The position numbers and the translations under genes are program-made. Under the pieces are notes generated by a model. That model was not told where the DNA came from, made no database searches, and saw only the letters and a list, made by a program, of their open reading frames with translations. Of a stretch of 64,000 bases of DNA, positions 10,232 to 21,330 are shown in pieces (position 1 is the stretch's first letter; each line of letters opens with the position of its first letter). Source of the stretch: Blumeriella jaapii (Eukaryota > Ascomycota > Leotiomycetes > Helotiales > Drepanopezizaceae); the NCBI GenBank assembly GCA_009599575.1, contig VWND01000004.1, positions 1,542,001 through 1,606,000 of the forward strand, given 5' to 3'.

Positions 10232-12215
10232 GCTGCCGATTTTTTTATTATTATTTTTTCTTTTTTTCTTTTTTTTTTCGTTAGAACAGCTTTTTCGTTT
10301 TACGAAAAACAATTATATTAAAAACCGAAGAAAAGCTTTCGCCGCGATAGCTTTTCAGCTTAATATAATCGATAGTTTAGATAAATTATTTTTTAAAATT
10401 TTCAAACGACCAGTTCGAAAACGAGATTTTTAATCTGCTGCTTATTTCATTTTTATCTGCAAGACTATTACGCACGGTTTTAAATTGATTTTCAGAAAAA
10501 AAGCAATTAAAATGTTTTTAACTTTTATATACGAAATCGATAAAATATTAAACGATCTTACGTATAATCTTTTTTTTTAAATCTAATTTTATAGTTTTTT
10601 CGAACGTTTCAAAACTAACGAAATATCGATTTCGAACTTTTTAATCAGCTTAGCAAAGCTTATTTCGAATAAACCTTTTTTCGAATTTTTTTTTCGAAAT
10701 ACAAAAACTTCGAATACGTGTTTTCTAAGGCCGCCAGCAACGAATTAGCTTTTTACCGGCCCTACGATTATAAAATCGAGCTTTTTATAAATGAAAAAAA
10801 GCTGAAATATATTTTTTTATATAGGATATCGATTCCGAAGCTCGAGATTATTAAAATTGATTTGTAAAATAATTTTAATAAAAACTTTATCGAACTTTTT
10901 ATCGCTTTTTTCGCTGTTTTAATATTTTTCGCTAAAAAACCCGACGGTTTATTACGTTTTTGTATCGATTATCGAGCTTTTAATAACGTTATTCGTAAGG
11001 ATCGCTATTTTTTTTATCGATAAAAATTTTGCTCGTTTTTCGGAAGCGCGAATTTTTACGAAGCTCGATATTCGTTAAGCTTTTTATAAAATTCGAATAA
11101 ATTCCGCTAAAAAAAACTTACGACGTTTCGTACGCGTTACGGCGCTTATAAATGTAAGATGCTATTTTTTGGTTTTATTAATAAACCCGCAATTTATCAA
11201 CGTTATATAAACGACGTTTTTCGATTATTTAAACGATTTTTGTATTATATACTTAAATAATATTTTTATTTATTCGTTCGATTTATTAAAATACGCTATA
11301 TACGTTCGCAAAATATTTCAAAAGCTCGCTGACGCTGAATTACAGGCCGATATTCGGAAATCTGAATTCAACGTTATTCGGATCTGTTATTTGAATTTTA
11401 TTATTTCGATTGAAAGCTTAGAAGTAAATCCAAAAAAGATTTTCGTAATCGTTTATTAAAAGTTTTTTATTATTATAAAAGGTGTATAAAGCTTTTATGG
11501 TTTTTGTAATTTTTACCGACGTTTTATTCGAAATTACGATATAATTGCAAAGCTTTTGGTTTATTTAATCAAAGCTAACGTTTTTTACAATTTTATTTTT
11601 GAATATTAAAAAAGTTTCGAATTTTTTATATTAGCTTTTATTATTATATCAGTTTTATAATATTACAGGCAAGATTTTTTATGCATATTAAAGATTAACG
11701 TTTTAGACGGCGTAGTCGCTTTTGTGTTTTCGCAATTTTATAATAACGATTAGCTTCCAGTCGCTTATTTTAGCAAAACCATAGCTTTCGCAAAATTAAA
11801 TTACGTCGTATACGATAAAAAGATATTCGCAATCGTAAGATTTTTAAACAATTTTCGTGCTGAATTAGCTAGTTTAATTTATTAAATTAAGATTATTATT
11901 AATTATAAAGCTTTGAAATATTTTATAATTTTTAAATTTCTAAACGCTCGATAAGCACGCTAAACCGAGCTTTTCGCCGATTATAATTTTTTATTACGTA
12001 TAGACCAAATAAATATAACTTTTTGACTGACGTATTAACACGTCGTACGAGCAAATTCGACCGCTAAAACTTTTTCAAACGCATTTAGCGCTTGCAAACT
12101 TTTTTCGAGCCGATCAGATTAATCATCGCTTTTTAATTAAAAAACTTCGATTTTTCACGGTTTTCGAAACAGCTGTTTTTATCGTTGAAATAGCTGATTT
12201 CTTTTTCGCATTTCG
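10232..12215 (+). mobile_element. Gypsy-C copy C1, right arm (RT, RNase H)
   Basis: Continuation of C1 after A1, collinear with C3 58452-60259. It has the intact empty site for E1 (TTAA at 10318-10321). It stops at 12215, where the outer end of the C6 3' LTR (TGTAACG) starts, so C6 is inserted in the linker between RNase H and integrase. Confidence 0.85.
10840..12110 (+). pseudogene. Gypsy-C RT and RNase H remnant (C1)
   Basis: RT: KKPDGLLRFCIDYRAFNNVI at about 10935-10995, then TTFRTRYGAYKC (about 11120-11155) and FGFINKPAIYQRYINDVF. The active site is CIIYLNNIFIYS at about 11250-11285: YLDD has become YLNN, as in C2 and C3. RNase H: LDGVVAFVFSQF and YDKKIFAIVRF around 11700-11845, then remnants to 12060. 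Frames shift repeatedly and integrase is absent here. RT would reverse-transcribe the element; both catalytic Asp are lost. Confidence 0.85.
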
Positions 12216-12479
12216 TGTAACGATTTAATCAGTCGGAGGGCTGGGAGATCAGTCAACTGGTCGCCGTGTTCATATAATATAAGAAACGAGCCTTTGGTTC
12301 TGTAACAAAAATATTCACTTAGAATCAACAACTGCAAAAGGCAGAAGTGCTAAAAGGGAAATGCTTTATATACATGAATAATTTCCATAATTAATAGAAG
12401 ACCTACCAGAAGACCAAGAAGCTTACAACTACACGCAGTTGCTAGGATAATACGAAAAGTAAAAAAGTGAATCGTCACA
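12216..12479 (-). repeat. Gypsy-C 3' LTR (C6)
   Basis: 264 bp. Plus-strand ends are TGTAACGATTT and ATCGTCACA, forming short terminal inverted repeats as in all C LTRs. The left, outer end (GTCGGAGGGCTGGGAGATCAG) is well preserved. A TATATA-rich promoter-like stretch lies near 12366-12376. Confidence 0.9.
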
Positions 12480-14080
12480 TTATTCTTCCGTCCGAAAAAA
12501 GCGCGCTTTCGAGCTTTTATTTATTAGTACGTCGCTATTCAAATAATCGTACGAATCCAAATCTTCGGAATACGCTTTCAGCCAATTTATAAGTTTTGCA
12601 CAAGAACCGGGGAGTTTTTTATACGCCAAATGAAAATCGCGCATTTTTAAAAAAACATATAAAAAATCAAACGCGAAATACCACGTAAGATTTTTATTTA
12701 AGCTTATTTAAAAAGCTTTGTATTAAAAAGTTTTTCGTTGCATTCGACAAACGATTAATTTTTCGATTTCGTATTTCAACTTACCAGTTAAATTAATAAA
12801 TTTAAAAGCAAATTAACCTGATTTGAAAGCGCGTCGTTAGCTGCTTTACGCAATCGACTAGCGTGAAACATTGGGTATACGTTTATAATACTAAAAAAAT
12901 CTAGCTTAAAAGCGTTGTCGAAAATTTTGGCTATAATTTTAAAAAAGCCGTTTGTAAAATTATCGAATTTGCGAAAAGGCCGGAAAATCGAAAATAAACG
13001 CATATCGAGCCATACGTAGTCGCCAACGTTAAAATCGATCGCGCGGCGAAACTTATTCGCATTTTTTTTATTTTGTCGTAAGCTTATTAAAAACGAAATT
13101 TAGCGAAGTCAAACGTCGTAATAACGGCGAGCGTACGCATAAGCTTCGTCTGCGTTTAGCTTATATAAAAGATAAAAAAAAAAGAAAATATCGAGCTTTC
13201 AATTTCAATTAATATAAAAAGCGTAATCGAATACAATTTTAAAAAATAAAAAGCTATTTAAACTTTCGTAAAAAAAACCATTTAAGCGAAATCCATTATA
13301 AAAAAAAATTCGCTCTAATCGTTTTAATAAAAATTCAGGAAAGATCGAAAACGTTTTTACAAATATTTATTGTAAATTTCGATTTAACCGTCGGTTTCGA
13401 AATAAACGGCTATCGAAAGCTTTAATTATATACCGAAGATTTTATTTAATTCAAATCAAAATATAAACCAATACTAAAGGCCACGATCGCTAATAATACT
13501 TTTTAAAAAGCCAAAATACGTATACACGTAAAATATATATAATTTAACGAAACTTCGAGCGTCGATATTTTTATAATAAAAAATCGAAATAGCCTGTTTG
13601 GAAAAGCGAATTATTATTACAAACACGTTATCGTAACCGTATTTGTTTTTATTAAAGCTGCAAAAATCTATTATAAGGTGCTTTTAAAAATGGTTAAAAA
13701 CAAAAAAAAGCTGAAAAAAGCCGGAGCGCTTATTTTTTAAAATAAAATTCCTTCGATAAGCGTAGCAATTGCGATAATATTATTTTACAAAAACTATTAT
13801 ATTTCGCCAATAATATTAGTTCGAAAGCAATTGCGTAGTTTTGCGAGCGCTAAAATAAATAATAAAAATCTGATCGTACACTTTTCTTACGAAGACCAAA
13901 CGCAAATAATCGACGTCTGAAATTATTAAACGACCGTAATATCACAGCAGGTCGCGTTTATATATACGAAAACGAAGTATTATTATCGTCGTTTTTTTTC
14001 GTAGCGTTTCGTACAACTTTTTTTTCGAAAGGCCATTAAGCTGCTAGCTGTGCGATTAACGTAAAAAATTTAATTAATAA
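12480..14080 (-). pseudogene. Gypsy-C integrase and chromodomain (C6)
   Basis: Read on the minus strand. HHCC zinc region about 13860-13720: RKTTQLLSN, YYWRN, FVK, YRNC. Catalytic core about 13660-13300: VFVII-RFSKQAI, KSIISDRG (the second catalytic Asp) and YFETDG, then a DxDFA-like block. C-terminal domain 13003-12788 is open: FRPFRKFDNFTNGFFKI and MFHASRLRK. Chromodomain remnants follow to about 12500. Integrase would insert the cDNA; a chromodomain suggests chromatin targeting. Stops and frameshifts make it dead. Confidence 0.85.
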
Positions 14081-14186
14081 TACGAAATACGAAAAAAAAT
14101 TAACTTTTTCAACGATAAAAACAGCTGTATCGAAAGCCGTAAAAAATCGAAGTTTTTTAATTAAAAAACGGTAATCGATCTGATCG

Positions 14187-14396
14187 TGTCACAGCTAGCT
14201 TGAGGATGATCGGGATGATATGGACCAAAAGGTACGCATGTAAATTAAAAGAAAAACACCGAGCTAGAATGCTCGGGATCGCGAACTTTATATACAGTGG
14301 GTTGCGCTTATAGGTTACGTGATTTAGCGCGAGGCCTAGTGGCCGAAATGGTCCGTGCTTAAACTTTATTTTAATACTACCGGCAATTATACTATA
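14187..14396 (-). repeat. Gypsy-B LTR fragment (B4)
   Basis: Starts TGTCACAGCTAGCTTG at 14187 and matches the B2 left LTR up to the tandem-repeat region, where Copia sequence takes over near 14396. GATCG precedes it (probable target duplication). The CCGAGC/GCTCGG hairpin is at about 14262-14279 and the TATA-like TTTATATAC follows. Because the outer edge lies at the left, this is the 3' LTR of a minus B copy inserted in C6 and then split by Copia. Confidence 0.8.
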
Positions 14397-14580
14397 AGCT
14401 ATTGCTAGTATCTTGACTAGTAGGCAGAGGGAGCAATAAATGCACACGATAGGGTTGGTTGACTTGTAGTAGTATTCTAGGTATGATATGCGCCCTTATG
14501 GGGCGTACACGGTACTCGGGAACTAGTCGTCTTGGCAACCAGTTATATAAGCAACACGTGACACTTAATCTAGCAACACA
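14397..14580 (-). repeat. Copia 3' LTR
   Basis: About 184 bp. Sense start TGTGTTGCTAG (right end, 14580) follows the purine tract CAGAAGGG. CACGTG at 14555-14560. The left end near 14397, inside the B4 LTR, is set by the point where similarity to other B LTRs stops. No second LTR in the window confirms it. Hardly RIP-mutated. Confidence 0.65.
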
Positions 14581-14830
14581 CCCTTCTGACAGCGTGCAAT
14601 AGCAGCTTTAAAGCTGATTGCAATGCGCCTGTCAATAGAAAAACTAGCTATAACGTCACTTTTATGCGTCACCCATTTTGTATATTCTGAAAGTAAACTC
14701 AGCGTTTTTAAAAAGCGCTGTAAAACCTCCTATATTTGTACATATAATACACCCTTTTTTCCATCAATCTTGCACTAAACCTTTAAATCGAATAGTTGTA
14801 AGCCTAGCAGCTTATATTATGCAACGTGGT
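14581..14830 (-). other. Copia 3' untranslated region
   Basis: 250 bp between the RNase H remnant and the 3' LTR. Less AT-rich than the rest. It contains an imperfect inverted repeat (CAGCTTTAAAGCTG at about 14610-14623) and AGCG-rich stretches. No coding signal; position and the purine tract next to the LTR make it the 3' UTR. Confidence 0.55.
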
Positions 14831-16952
14831 TAATTTCCGAAAATGGCTTTGTAAAGCCGTCAACTGCATTATCTTTGCTCTGAACGTAATACAAATCTAG
14901 CTTATTAGCAGCAACTTCGGAACGAACGTAATAATATTTGATATTAATATGCTTCGTTCGTTAATAATATTCGGAGTTTTCAGCTAATAAAAAAGCTTTT
15001 TGGCTGTCGCAATTTATTTCGATATATTAAGCATCTGGGCGATTGTAACCCATTTTCTTATAAAACTTGGCGAATCCAAGCGGCCTTCTAAGCGAATTTG
15101 CATATAGCAACGTATTTAGCTTTAATAAAAAAAAGAGCAACGATAATTTAGCGTTTTAAGATAATTGCAAAAAACAACCCCTGCAAAAAAAAAAACGCAG
15201 CACTATTATATAATATTTTATTTATTCGGGCTCCAGCCCAATCAGAATCGCAAAAGTTATATAGCTTTATCTTGGCTTTATCCGTAATTTGTCTTTTAAA
15301 TACTAGGCAAAACATTTTTGTTTTTTGTAAATATTGTATTACGCGTTTAACGGCGGCGATATATTATAAAAACGGGTTTATGATGAAAAATTTAGTTAAA
15401 ACAAGCAGCAGTAATATACAATATCCTAGCGTATTTAAATAGCGAAATATTGTAAAAAGCCGCAATTCGATTAATATAGCTTAATATCGTGAAATATAAT
15501 TTGGCCCTCGAATTTAATTATATAAATCTCGGAATCCGACGCAAAAAGCGTAATTGCGCTTTTATAATTAAATATACCAAATCTGTTTAAAACCTTATTA
15601 ATATAAGCATTTTAGCAGAAAAAAAATAATATATGCTATTTCATTTCTGATAATACGAATATTTAAAAAGTATTTTGCTTTTTTTTTTTACGATTGCATA
15701 TCGAAAAAAATATGCAAATCTTTTTTGAATTTATCGAAAACAAAGCTTTTTTTGGCCAGTACTAAGAAATCGTCGACGTAAATAACGATGCAAATCTTAG
15801 TAATTTTATTAATATAAACGCAGTTGTCGGTTTTTTATAAAATGAAAGTTAAGTTTAGCTAGCTTCGTACAAAGCTTGGTTTGCCAAAATCGTAGGAATT
15901 ATTTAAAACCGTATAAAGCTTTAAGCAATTTGAAATAATGGTTATAAGTAAATTTGGTTTCTGACTCGATTCAACCAAAAAAAGATTTAACGTAAATATC
16001 GTTATTTATATTATTATTTAAAAATGCAATTTTCATATCGTATTATTTAAATTCGTAATTTATTATAATAATAATATTAATAGCGATTTTCCAAACAGCC
16101 GATTTGCAAACACCAGCGTAAGTTTGGTTATAATCTCGACCGTATTTTTAAAAAAATCTTTAAACAACGAATCGAACTTTGTATTTGTTAATTTTACCGT
16201 TTTTATTTTTTTTTTAAATTTAAATAATAATCTAAAACTTAAAATGCGACAGCGTTTAAAAACGTCTGTCTTTTATATAATAATCCAGGTTTTCTTATAT
16301 AAAAGTGATTTGTACTTTTTGATTATTATAAAACGCTATTGATTTTCGTCAATCTTAGCAAAAGCCTTTTTAAATATATAAAAGTCGTTTATAAAAAAGA
16401 ACTTATTAAAACCAGCGGCGAAAACGTAGTTATATAAAAACGTGTTAAAATTAAATACGACGTTTTCAAATAGTTTGTCGAAGCGTGTATTAACTCGTTT
16501 AAATAAAAAAACAATGGGCCAGACTTTTCTAGCTTTAATTCTCTTAATAATAAAAGCTAGTAATAGTACAGCGATTTCGTTTATTTCAGATACGATAATT
16601 GCATTATCTAAGTTATTATCGTTTTGCTAATTTTTTTTATATAGTTTAAGAAATTCGTTATTATTATTTTTTTCTTTTAGTTTATTATTAATAACTTAAT
16701 TATTATTATAATCGTCCAGTATAAAATTTCCACCCAAATCACTTCTAGCTAAAAGTGTATTAAACTGATTAGACTCGAGCTGAAAAATGAAATCGGTAAT
16801 AAAATCATTTTTATTAAATTTTATATAAGAAAATCTAATAATTTTGTTTTCAATTCTAACAGAAACGTAAATTCTCCAGATATTATTTTCTTTAAATCTA
16901 ATAAAAAATTTTATTTCGGCTTTAAAAGCAAGCTTGCGACTTTAAACGCGTC
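14830..16952 (-). pseudogene. Copia pol: integrase C-terminus, RT, RNase H
   Basis: Minus strand. Integrase C-terminus about 16930-16700: AFKAEIKFFI, NNIWRIYVSV (family A-GYLVGYD and NIYRIW). RT about 16550-15600, with ICIVIYVDDFLVLAK around 15750-15800; YVDD is at 15769-15780 with both Asp intact. RNase H about 15260-14950: CDSDWAG (DSDWAG box, about 15220-15245), then VALSSTEAKYVAMC and EAAWIRQ in other frames, equivalent to the VALSSTEAEY motif. Frames shift and stops occur at Trp/Gln positions. Confidence 0.88.
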
Positions 16953-16973
16953 GTAGTAGTAGTAGTAGTAGTA
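16953..16973 (-). repeat. LINE 3' tail, (TAC)7
   Basis: Seven GTA units on the plus strand, TAC on the LINE sense strand, exactly at the LINE 3' end. Short tandem tails are typical of LINEs lacking poly(A). Confidence 0.85.
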
Positions 16974-16980
16974 TTAATTA

Positions 16981-17060
16981 ACGTCTAGCGGAGTGCAGCC
17001 GAGAGGCTGCCCTTCTAGGACTTTTCAGGGGGTACGGAGACGTGCTAAGCTAAGGAATTA
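16981..17060 (-). promoter_or_regulatory. LINE 3' UTR with stem-loop
   Basis: The least mutated 80 bp of the LINE, at its 3' edge. GCAGCC (16995-17000) and GGCTGC (17005-17010) pair around a 4-base loop; outer arms GTCTAG (16983-16988) and CTAGGAC (17015-17021) can extend it. It lies 10-50 nt from the tail, where LINE RTs are known to recognise RNA in some families. Function here is inference. Confidence 0.55.
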
Positions 17061-18450
17061 AATACAAAGTACGATTCCGAAAGCAGTTCGTATTAATACA
17101 GCTAAAGCTGCTGTCGATTACGCTTTTCGCTGTTTTTTGCGATGGTCCGTTAATAAAAAATATAAGCGTAAAGCCCAGAAAAAAGCTTAAAAAATATATA
17201 TACGGCATCGATTAAAATATAATCCGTTAATTGCGTAGAAACGTATAATAGTATGGCCAGTAGGCCGAGAAAAGAAAAAAAAAGCAGTTTTTAAATATCC
17301 GAATTCAAAAATCAAAAGCTAAAAACAGATTTGCGCTTACCAAAATAAAAAAACATCCGTTATATAAATATGTATAATAATATTCGCTTCGCTGTAACGT
17401 CGCTTCGCGCGGCCGTACGTAATTTATTTTATTCGAGCTGTATTCGATTAAAGCAAATAATATACGTATAGCAAAACTGGTTATATTTGAAAAATTATAA
17501 TAATAACGCGTAAAAACGTTACAAAATCTTTTGGCTCGCGAAGCAGATTTTTAAAAAATATTACGGCTTTTCGCTCGGTTCGGAAAAAAGCGTTTGGTCG
17601 AGTTTTTTTAAGCCAACCAGAAAAACGTTTAATCGCGCGGCGGCATAATATTAAATATAATAGAATTTTAAGCTTTTTGCATTTGCAGCGCAGTTTAGCG
17701 TCGGTGTAATTATATTTAACGTAATATTATTCGTAGTTTTTATAAATGGTTTTGATCGCTAAATAATAATAAAGCAGTCGTTTCGGCATATCGAGCTTCG
17801 GCAAAAGTTTAATTACGTAAACCGGATTTTATTGCTTGTAATTTCGTAAAAGCTTTTTACTGGCTGTTTTTTATTAAAAGCTTCGGTGCGAATTTCGCAC
17901 TTTTTTAAAATCGAAGCGTATTTTATTTACAATCGGTTCGGACGCAAAGCTTTTATTTCAAAAGGTTTTTTTTGCATTCGCATTTGCTAATTTATCGGCG
18001 GCCTCGTTATTTTCGATGCTCGTATAGCCCGGTGTTTATTTGACTTTTACGTCGTATATTTTTATTATTTTTTAACAGGCCAGAAAAGCTTATTAAAAAA
18101 AAAAAAAAAAGTATTCCGCGTATTTTTTAAATTATTAAAATGCTATCGATATATATTTATAGCTTTTGCGTACGCATTTCGGCTGGTATACTCGCAGTTT
18201 TTTACAAGCTTTTTTATGTTTTTATCGCTTTTGCGTCGAAACGTAAAAATAATCGTTTATCGAGCCGTATTTAAACGCTATTTATTTGCGGTTCTGATAT
18301 ATAACGTATTCGTAATTTACGAAATAAGCGCCGTTTTTATACTTTTCGCAGCTGTCCGAAAAAAATCGTAACGTTTTCGAAAAGTAATTCTGTTTATTAT
18401 TTTTTAAAGTTTTCCGCGGCTTTTTTTTTTTTTAACGCTTATAATAAAAT
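17061..18450 (-). pseudogene. LINE ORF2: RNase H and C-terminal region
   Basis: Minus strand, downstream of RT. At about 18040-17950: TPGYTSIENNEAADKLANAN, the Tad1/I-type RNase H block (WVPGHTGIEGNEAADRLA) with Trp lost. Further 3', RLNVFLVGLKK is the position of the GL-FL-R region before the terminal zinc motif. The rest to 17061 is degenerate. RNase H removes the RNA template after target-primed reverse transcription. Confidence 0.83.
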
Positions 18451-20400
18451 CGATGCGATTGCCGAGCGAAAAGTGCGAAGAAATCAGTTTGAATCGTAGG
18501 ATTTGTAAAAAAAATATCGCCGAAACGTTGGATTTTCGTTTTGGCGGTTATATATATATTCGCGTATTTGCTTCGAAAAATTATTAAAATAAAAATGCGT
18601 TAAATCAAAAAATACGCTTCGTTTACGATTTGCAATTTTATCGCAAAGCGTGCTTTGGCTTTTTTTTAAAGCCGCGCTTGCGAAAAAAAAAGCCTGCGTC
18701 CCGTATTATTATAATAAAAAAAATAATGCGTTATACAAAAAGTATTTTCTCGTACGGCTAAAATAATGGTTTTTTTATATTAAATCGATATAACCGCCGA
18801 AACGGATGCTAATTTAGCTGTTTTTTTATCCGGTTCGTTTAAGTTTTTAAGTTTTATACGGCCTGCGTATTAGATTTCGGTTTTAAATAATATCGAAAGG
18901 AAAATATAATAATTATTATTTTTTCGCAGCGCGCTGGCCGAAAAATTATTATTAATTCGGCCGAAGCTTTTAATATATTGCGCCGCTTATCGTGCTTTGC
19001 TTACGCGTTTTTTAACGTATCGTTTAAAAATAAGTTTTTTTCGATCGAATTAAATTTTTAGTTAGCGCAACGCGGATTATTCGCTTTTTTTTCGCCGTAA
19101 TAATATAAAAGATCGTAATTTTGTCGTCGATTATAATCGAAAAAGCGTAGTTATTATTTTGCGTAATAATATATATTATTTCGATTTTTTTCGGCGCGAA
19201 AACGATTTTGTATTCGTTTTTTTATTCGAAAATATCGCGAACGTTTTTCGCAAATAACTCGATATTATCGTTTAAATTATATAAAATACGATAAATTAAT
19301 ATATCGTTTGCGTATTTAAAACGAAAAGTAAAATTTTAATTAAATAATTCTGCTAGATATAATATATATAAAACCGGAAAAAATAGCGATTTTTGAAAAA
19401 TGCCGTAGTAAACGTAGTTAAAATCGATGGTTTTTTTTTCGAATCGTATTTGCATTCGTCGTTTCGTAAAAAATCATTTAATTAATAAAAAAAATAAAAA
19501 AAGCTATTTTTGATCGGTTATTTTTTTAAATAAGCGTCGGATCAGAACGGCGTCGAACGCGTTTTATACGTTTAAAATAATAATCGTAATATATTTTTTT
19601 GCGGCGAGCGCAATTTCGATATCGGCCGTAAAACACGCTGTTAAATCGAAAGCAAAGCGTTTCGGAAAAAGCGCTTTTATATTGTAAATTAAGCAGGCCG
19701 GTCGTAAGCGCTGTTTACGCGATTTTGCTAACGATAGTTTTTTTTCCGAATATTTTTTTTTTTTTAAATATATAAAAAAAAAAAAACGATCGGGCGCTAT
19801 AAGCGTAAAAAGAATTTGTTTCGTTTATTAATTTTAATTATTATGATTATTTCGGCCAGTTTCCAAAAGATCGGAAAATAATTCGTTGCGAAACAGCGGT
19901 TAAATAAATCGTATATAGCGGTTTTAATTTTTTTTTCAACAGGCTTTTAAAAGTTTTATCGTAATCCGATTAATATTTAAAAAAAATACTAATAATTCCG
20001 ATGTAATATTTTTTTATTTTTTCGAACGATACGGAATTTATTTAAAAAAAATGGCCCGACTTTGCTTATTCGATAAGAAAATCGTAGCCGAAATTATTAA
20101 TAGCTGAAAAGCGTCCAAGTATTTCGTTTTTTAAAATATTGGCCTTATTTTTAATATTTTTAATTATCGTGCCGTTTATTATTAATAAAAAAACCTTAAG
20201 GTTCGTGGTTATTCGATGTCAGCTTATTATTTTATACAGCTTTTCGTTATTATCGATTTCGTTAATAAGCTTTTGCTAATAGTTTTTTTTTTCGTTTTAC
20301 GTATTATAACGAAAAACTGCTTGGTTTTTTCGAGAATTTCACCGTCGTATATTATTCGGCGTGCTCGTAATATATTTGTTTTTGGTTTTTTAATATTCGT
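18450..20400 (-). pseudogene. LINE ORF2: reverse transcriptase
   Basis: Minus strand. RT blocks in order: FPIFWKLAEI (about 19890), FPKRFAFDLTACFTADIEIA (about 19680-19620), NAFDAVLIRRLF (about 19560), YGIFQKSLFFPVLYI (about 19410-19365), then KYANDILIYR with YAND at 19303-19314. The canonical site is YADD, so one catalytic Asp is now Asn. FAPKKIEI follows at about 19195. Matches the Tad1-clade order closely. Non-functional through stops and frameshifts. Confidence 0.87.
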
Positions 20401-21330
20401 TAATTTATTATGAAATGGTTTATAAGCTTTTTTTAAAAAAGCTTTCCGGCAGCTGTAATGCTTTTTTAAAAAACCCGGGCCAGCGCAGCCGCGTATTCGT
20501 TTAGCTTTTTTAACGTTGATAATATAACGGAATCCGCAAATCGGCTGATTTTTGCGCGTATTAAATTTGCGAATTTGCCGAATTTTAAATCGGATATTTT
20601 ATAATATATTTAAATTACGAATATTTTTTTTTTTGCTAAAAAAAATCGTTATTTAAATTTCGTAATTTAAGCCGTTATATATATTATATCGTATCGTAAT
20701 AATCGAATTAAATACGTTCGAAAAAATAAAATTTAAAACGTGTTTTTTATTATAAATAAATTCGCTAGCGGCGCCGATAAAATTCATGTTCGAAATAACA
20801 GTCTAGTTCGCGAAGTATTTTTTTATTTTTTGCCGTATCCGATTCCGGTTTAAAAATATCGTATCGAATATTAAAATCGCCGTTTATTATATAATTGAAA
20901 AATAATTCGAAATATATTACATAATTTAGTATTTATTAAATATGATTTTGTTTATATACGTTAAAAATAAAATATATATTTACGTTTAGCCAAAGCAGAT
21001 TTCTGTTATTAACTAATTATCGTTGTTATAAATTAAATTTTGCGTTTTTTCGGATATATATTAGTATATTTTAAAACGTATTCGCTCGAAGATTTCCTTT
21101 TCGGTTTCGTTTTATAAATCGATCGATGCATATAAATCGTATAACAAATGATTTTATATTTTGATTTCCGAAGCGTTTTAAAGTTTTTGTACGCAAATTA
21201 CGTTTATACGCTTTGCATCGCATAAATACAAAAGCGTAATATGCTTCGGTTATTTTTTTTAAACGTTTGCTTAATAAATATTAAAATTTATTTTAAGCTT
21301 TCGGTTGCGAAATTTTCCGCGTTATTTATA
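20400..21330 (-). pseudogene. LINE ORF2: endonuclease domain
   Basis: Minus strand, N-terminal part of ORF2. INVICVQKL and KIQNHLLYDLYASID at about 21210-21120 correspond to the family's ADVICVQEPW and YDLYAP. INGDFNIRYD lies near 20885-20860; GDFN is at 20870-20881, the conserved catalytic GDFN-H/D block. The domain nicks the target DNA for target-primed reverse transcription. Several stops. Confidence 0.83.

Larger units (their letters stand above)
12216..14186 (-). mobile_element. Gypsy-C copy C6, 3' part (integrase to 3' LTR)
   Basis: Minus-strand C element: RNase H/integrase linker from 14186 leftward, integrase, chromodomain, then 3' LTR ending at 12216 in C1. Its first ~105 bp (14082-14186) repeat C1 12111-12215 in inverse orientation, so C1 and C6 form an inverted pair. 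Its 5' part is cut off at 14186 by the LTR of B4. This is the only Gypsy-C integrase core in the window. Confidence 0.85.
14397..16952 (-). mobile_element. Copia element, 3' part (integrase end, RT, RNase H, LTR)
   Basis: Minus-strand Ty1/Copia-type element. From right to left: integrase C-terminus, RT with YVDD, RNase H with DSDWAG, about 200 bp untranslated, polypurine-like tract, 3' LTR. The 5' part (LTR, gag, protease, most of integrase) is missing, cut at about 16952 by the LINE 3' end. The only Copia element in the window; its 3' 300 bp are notably little mutated. Confidence 0.87.
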
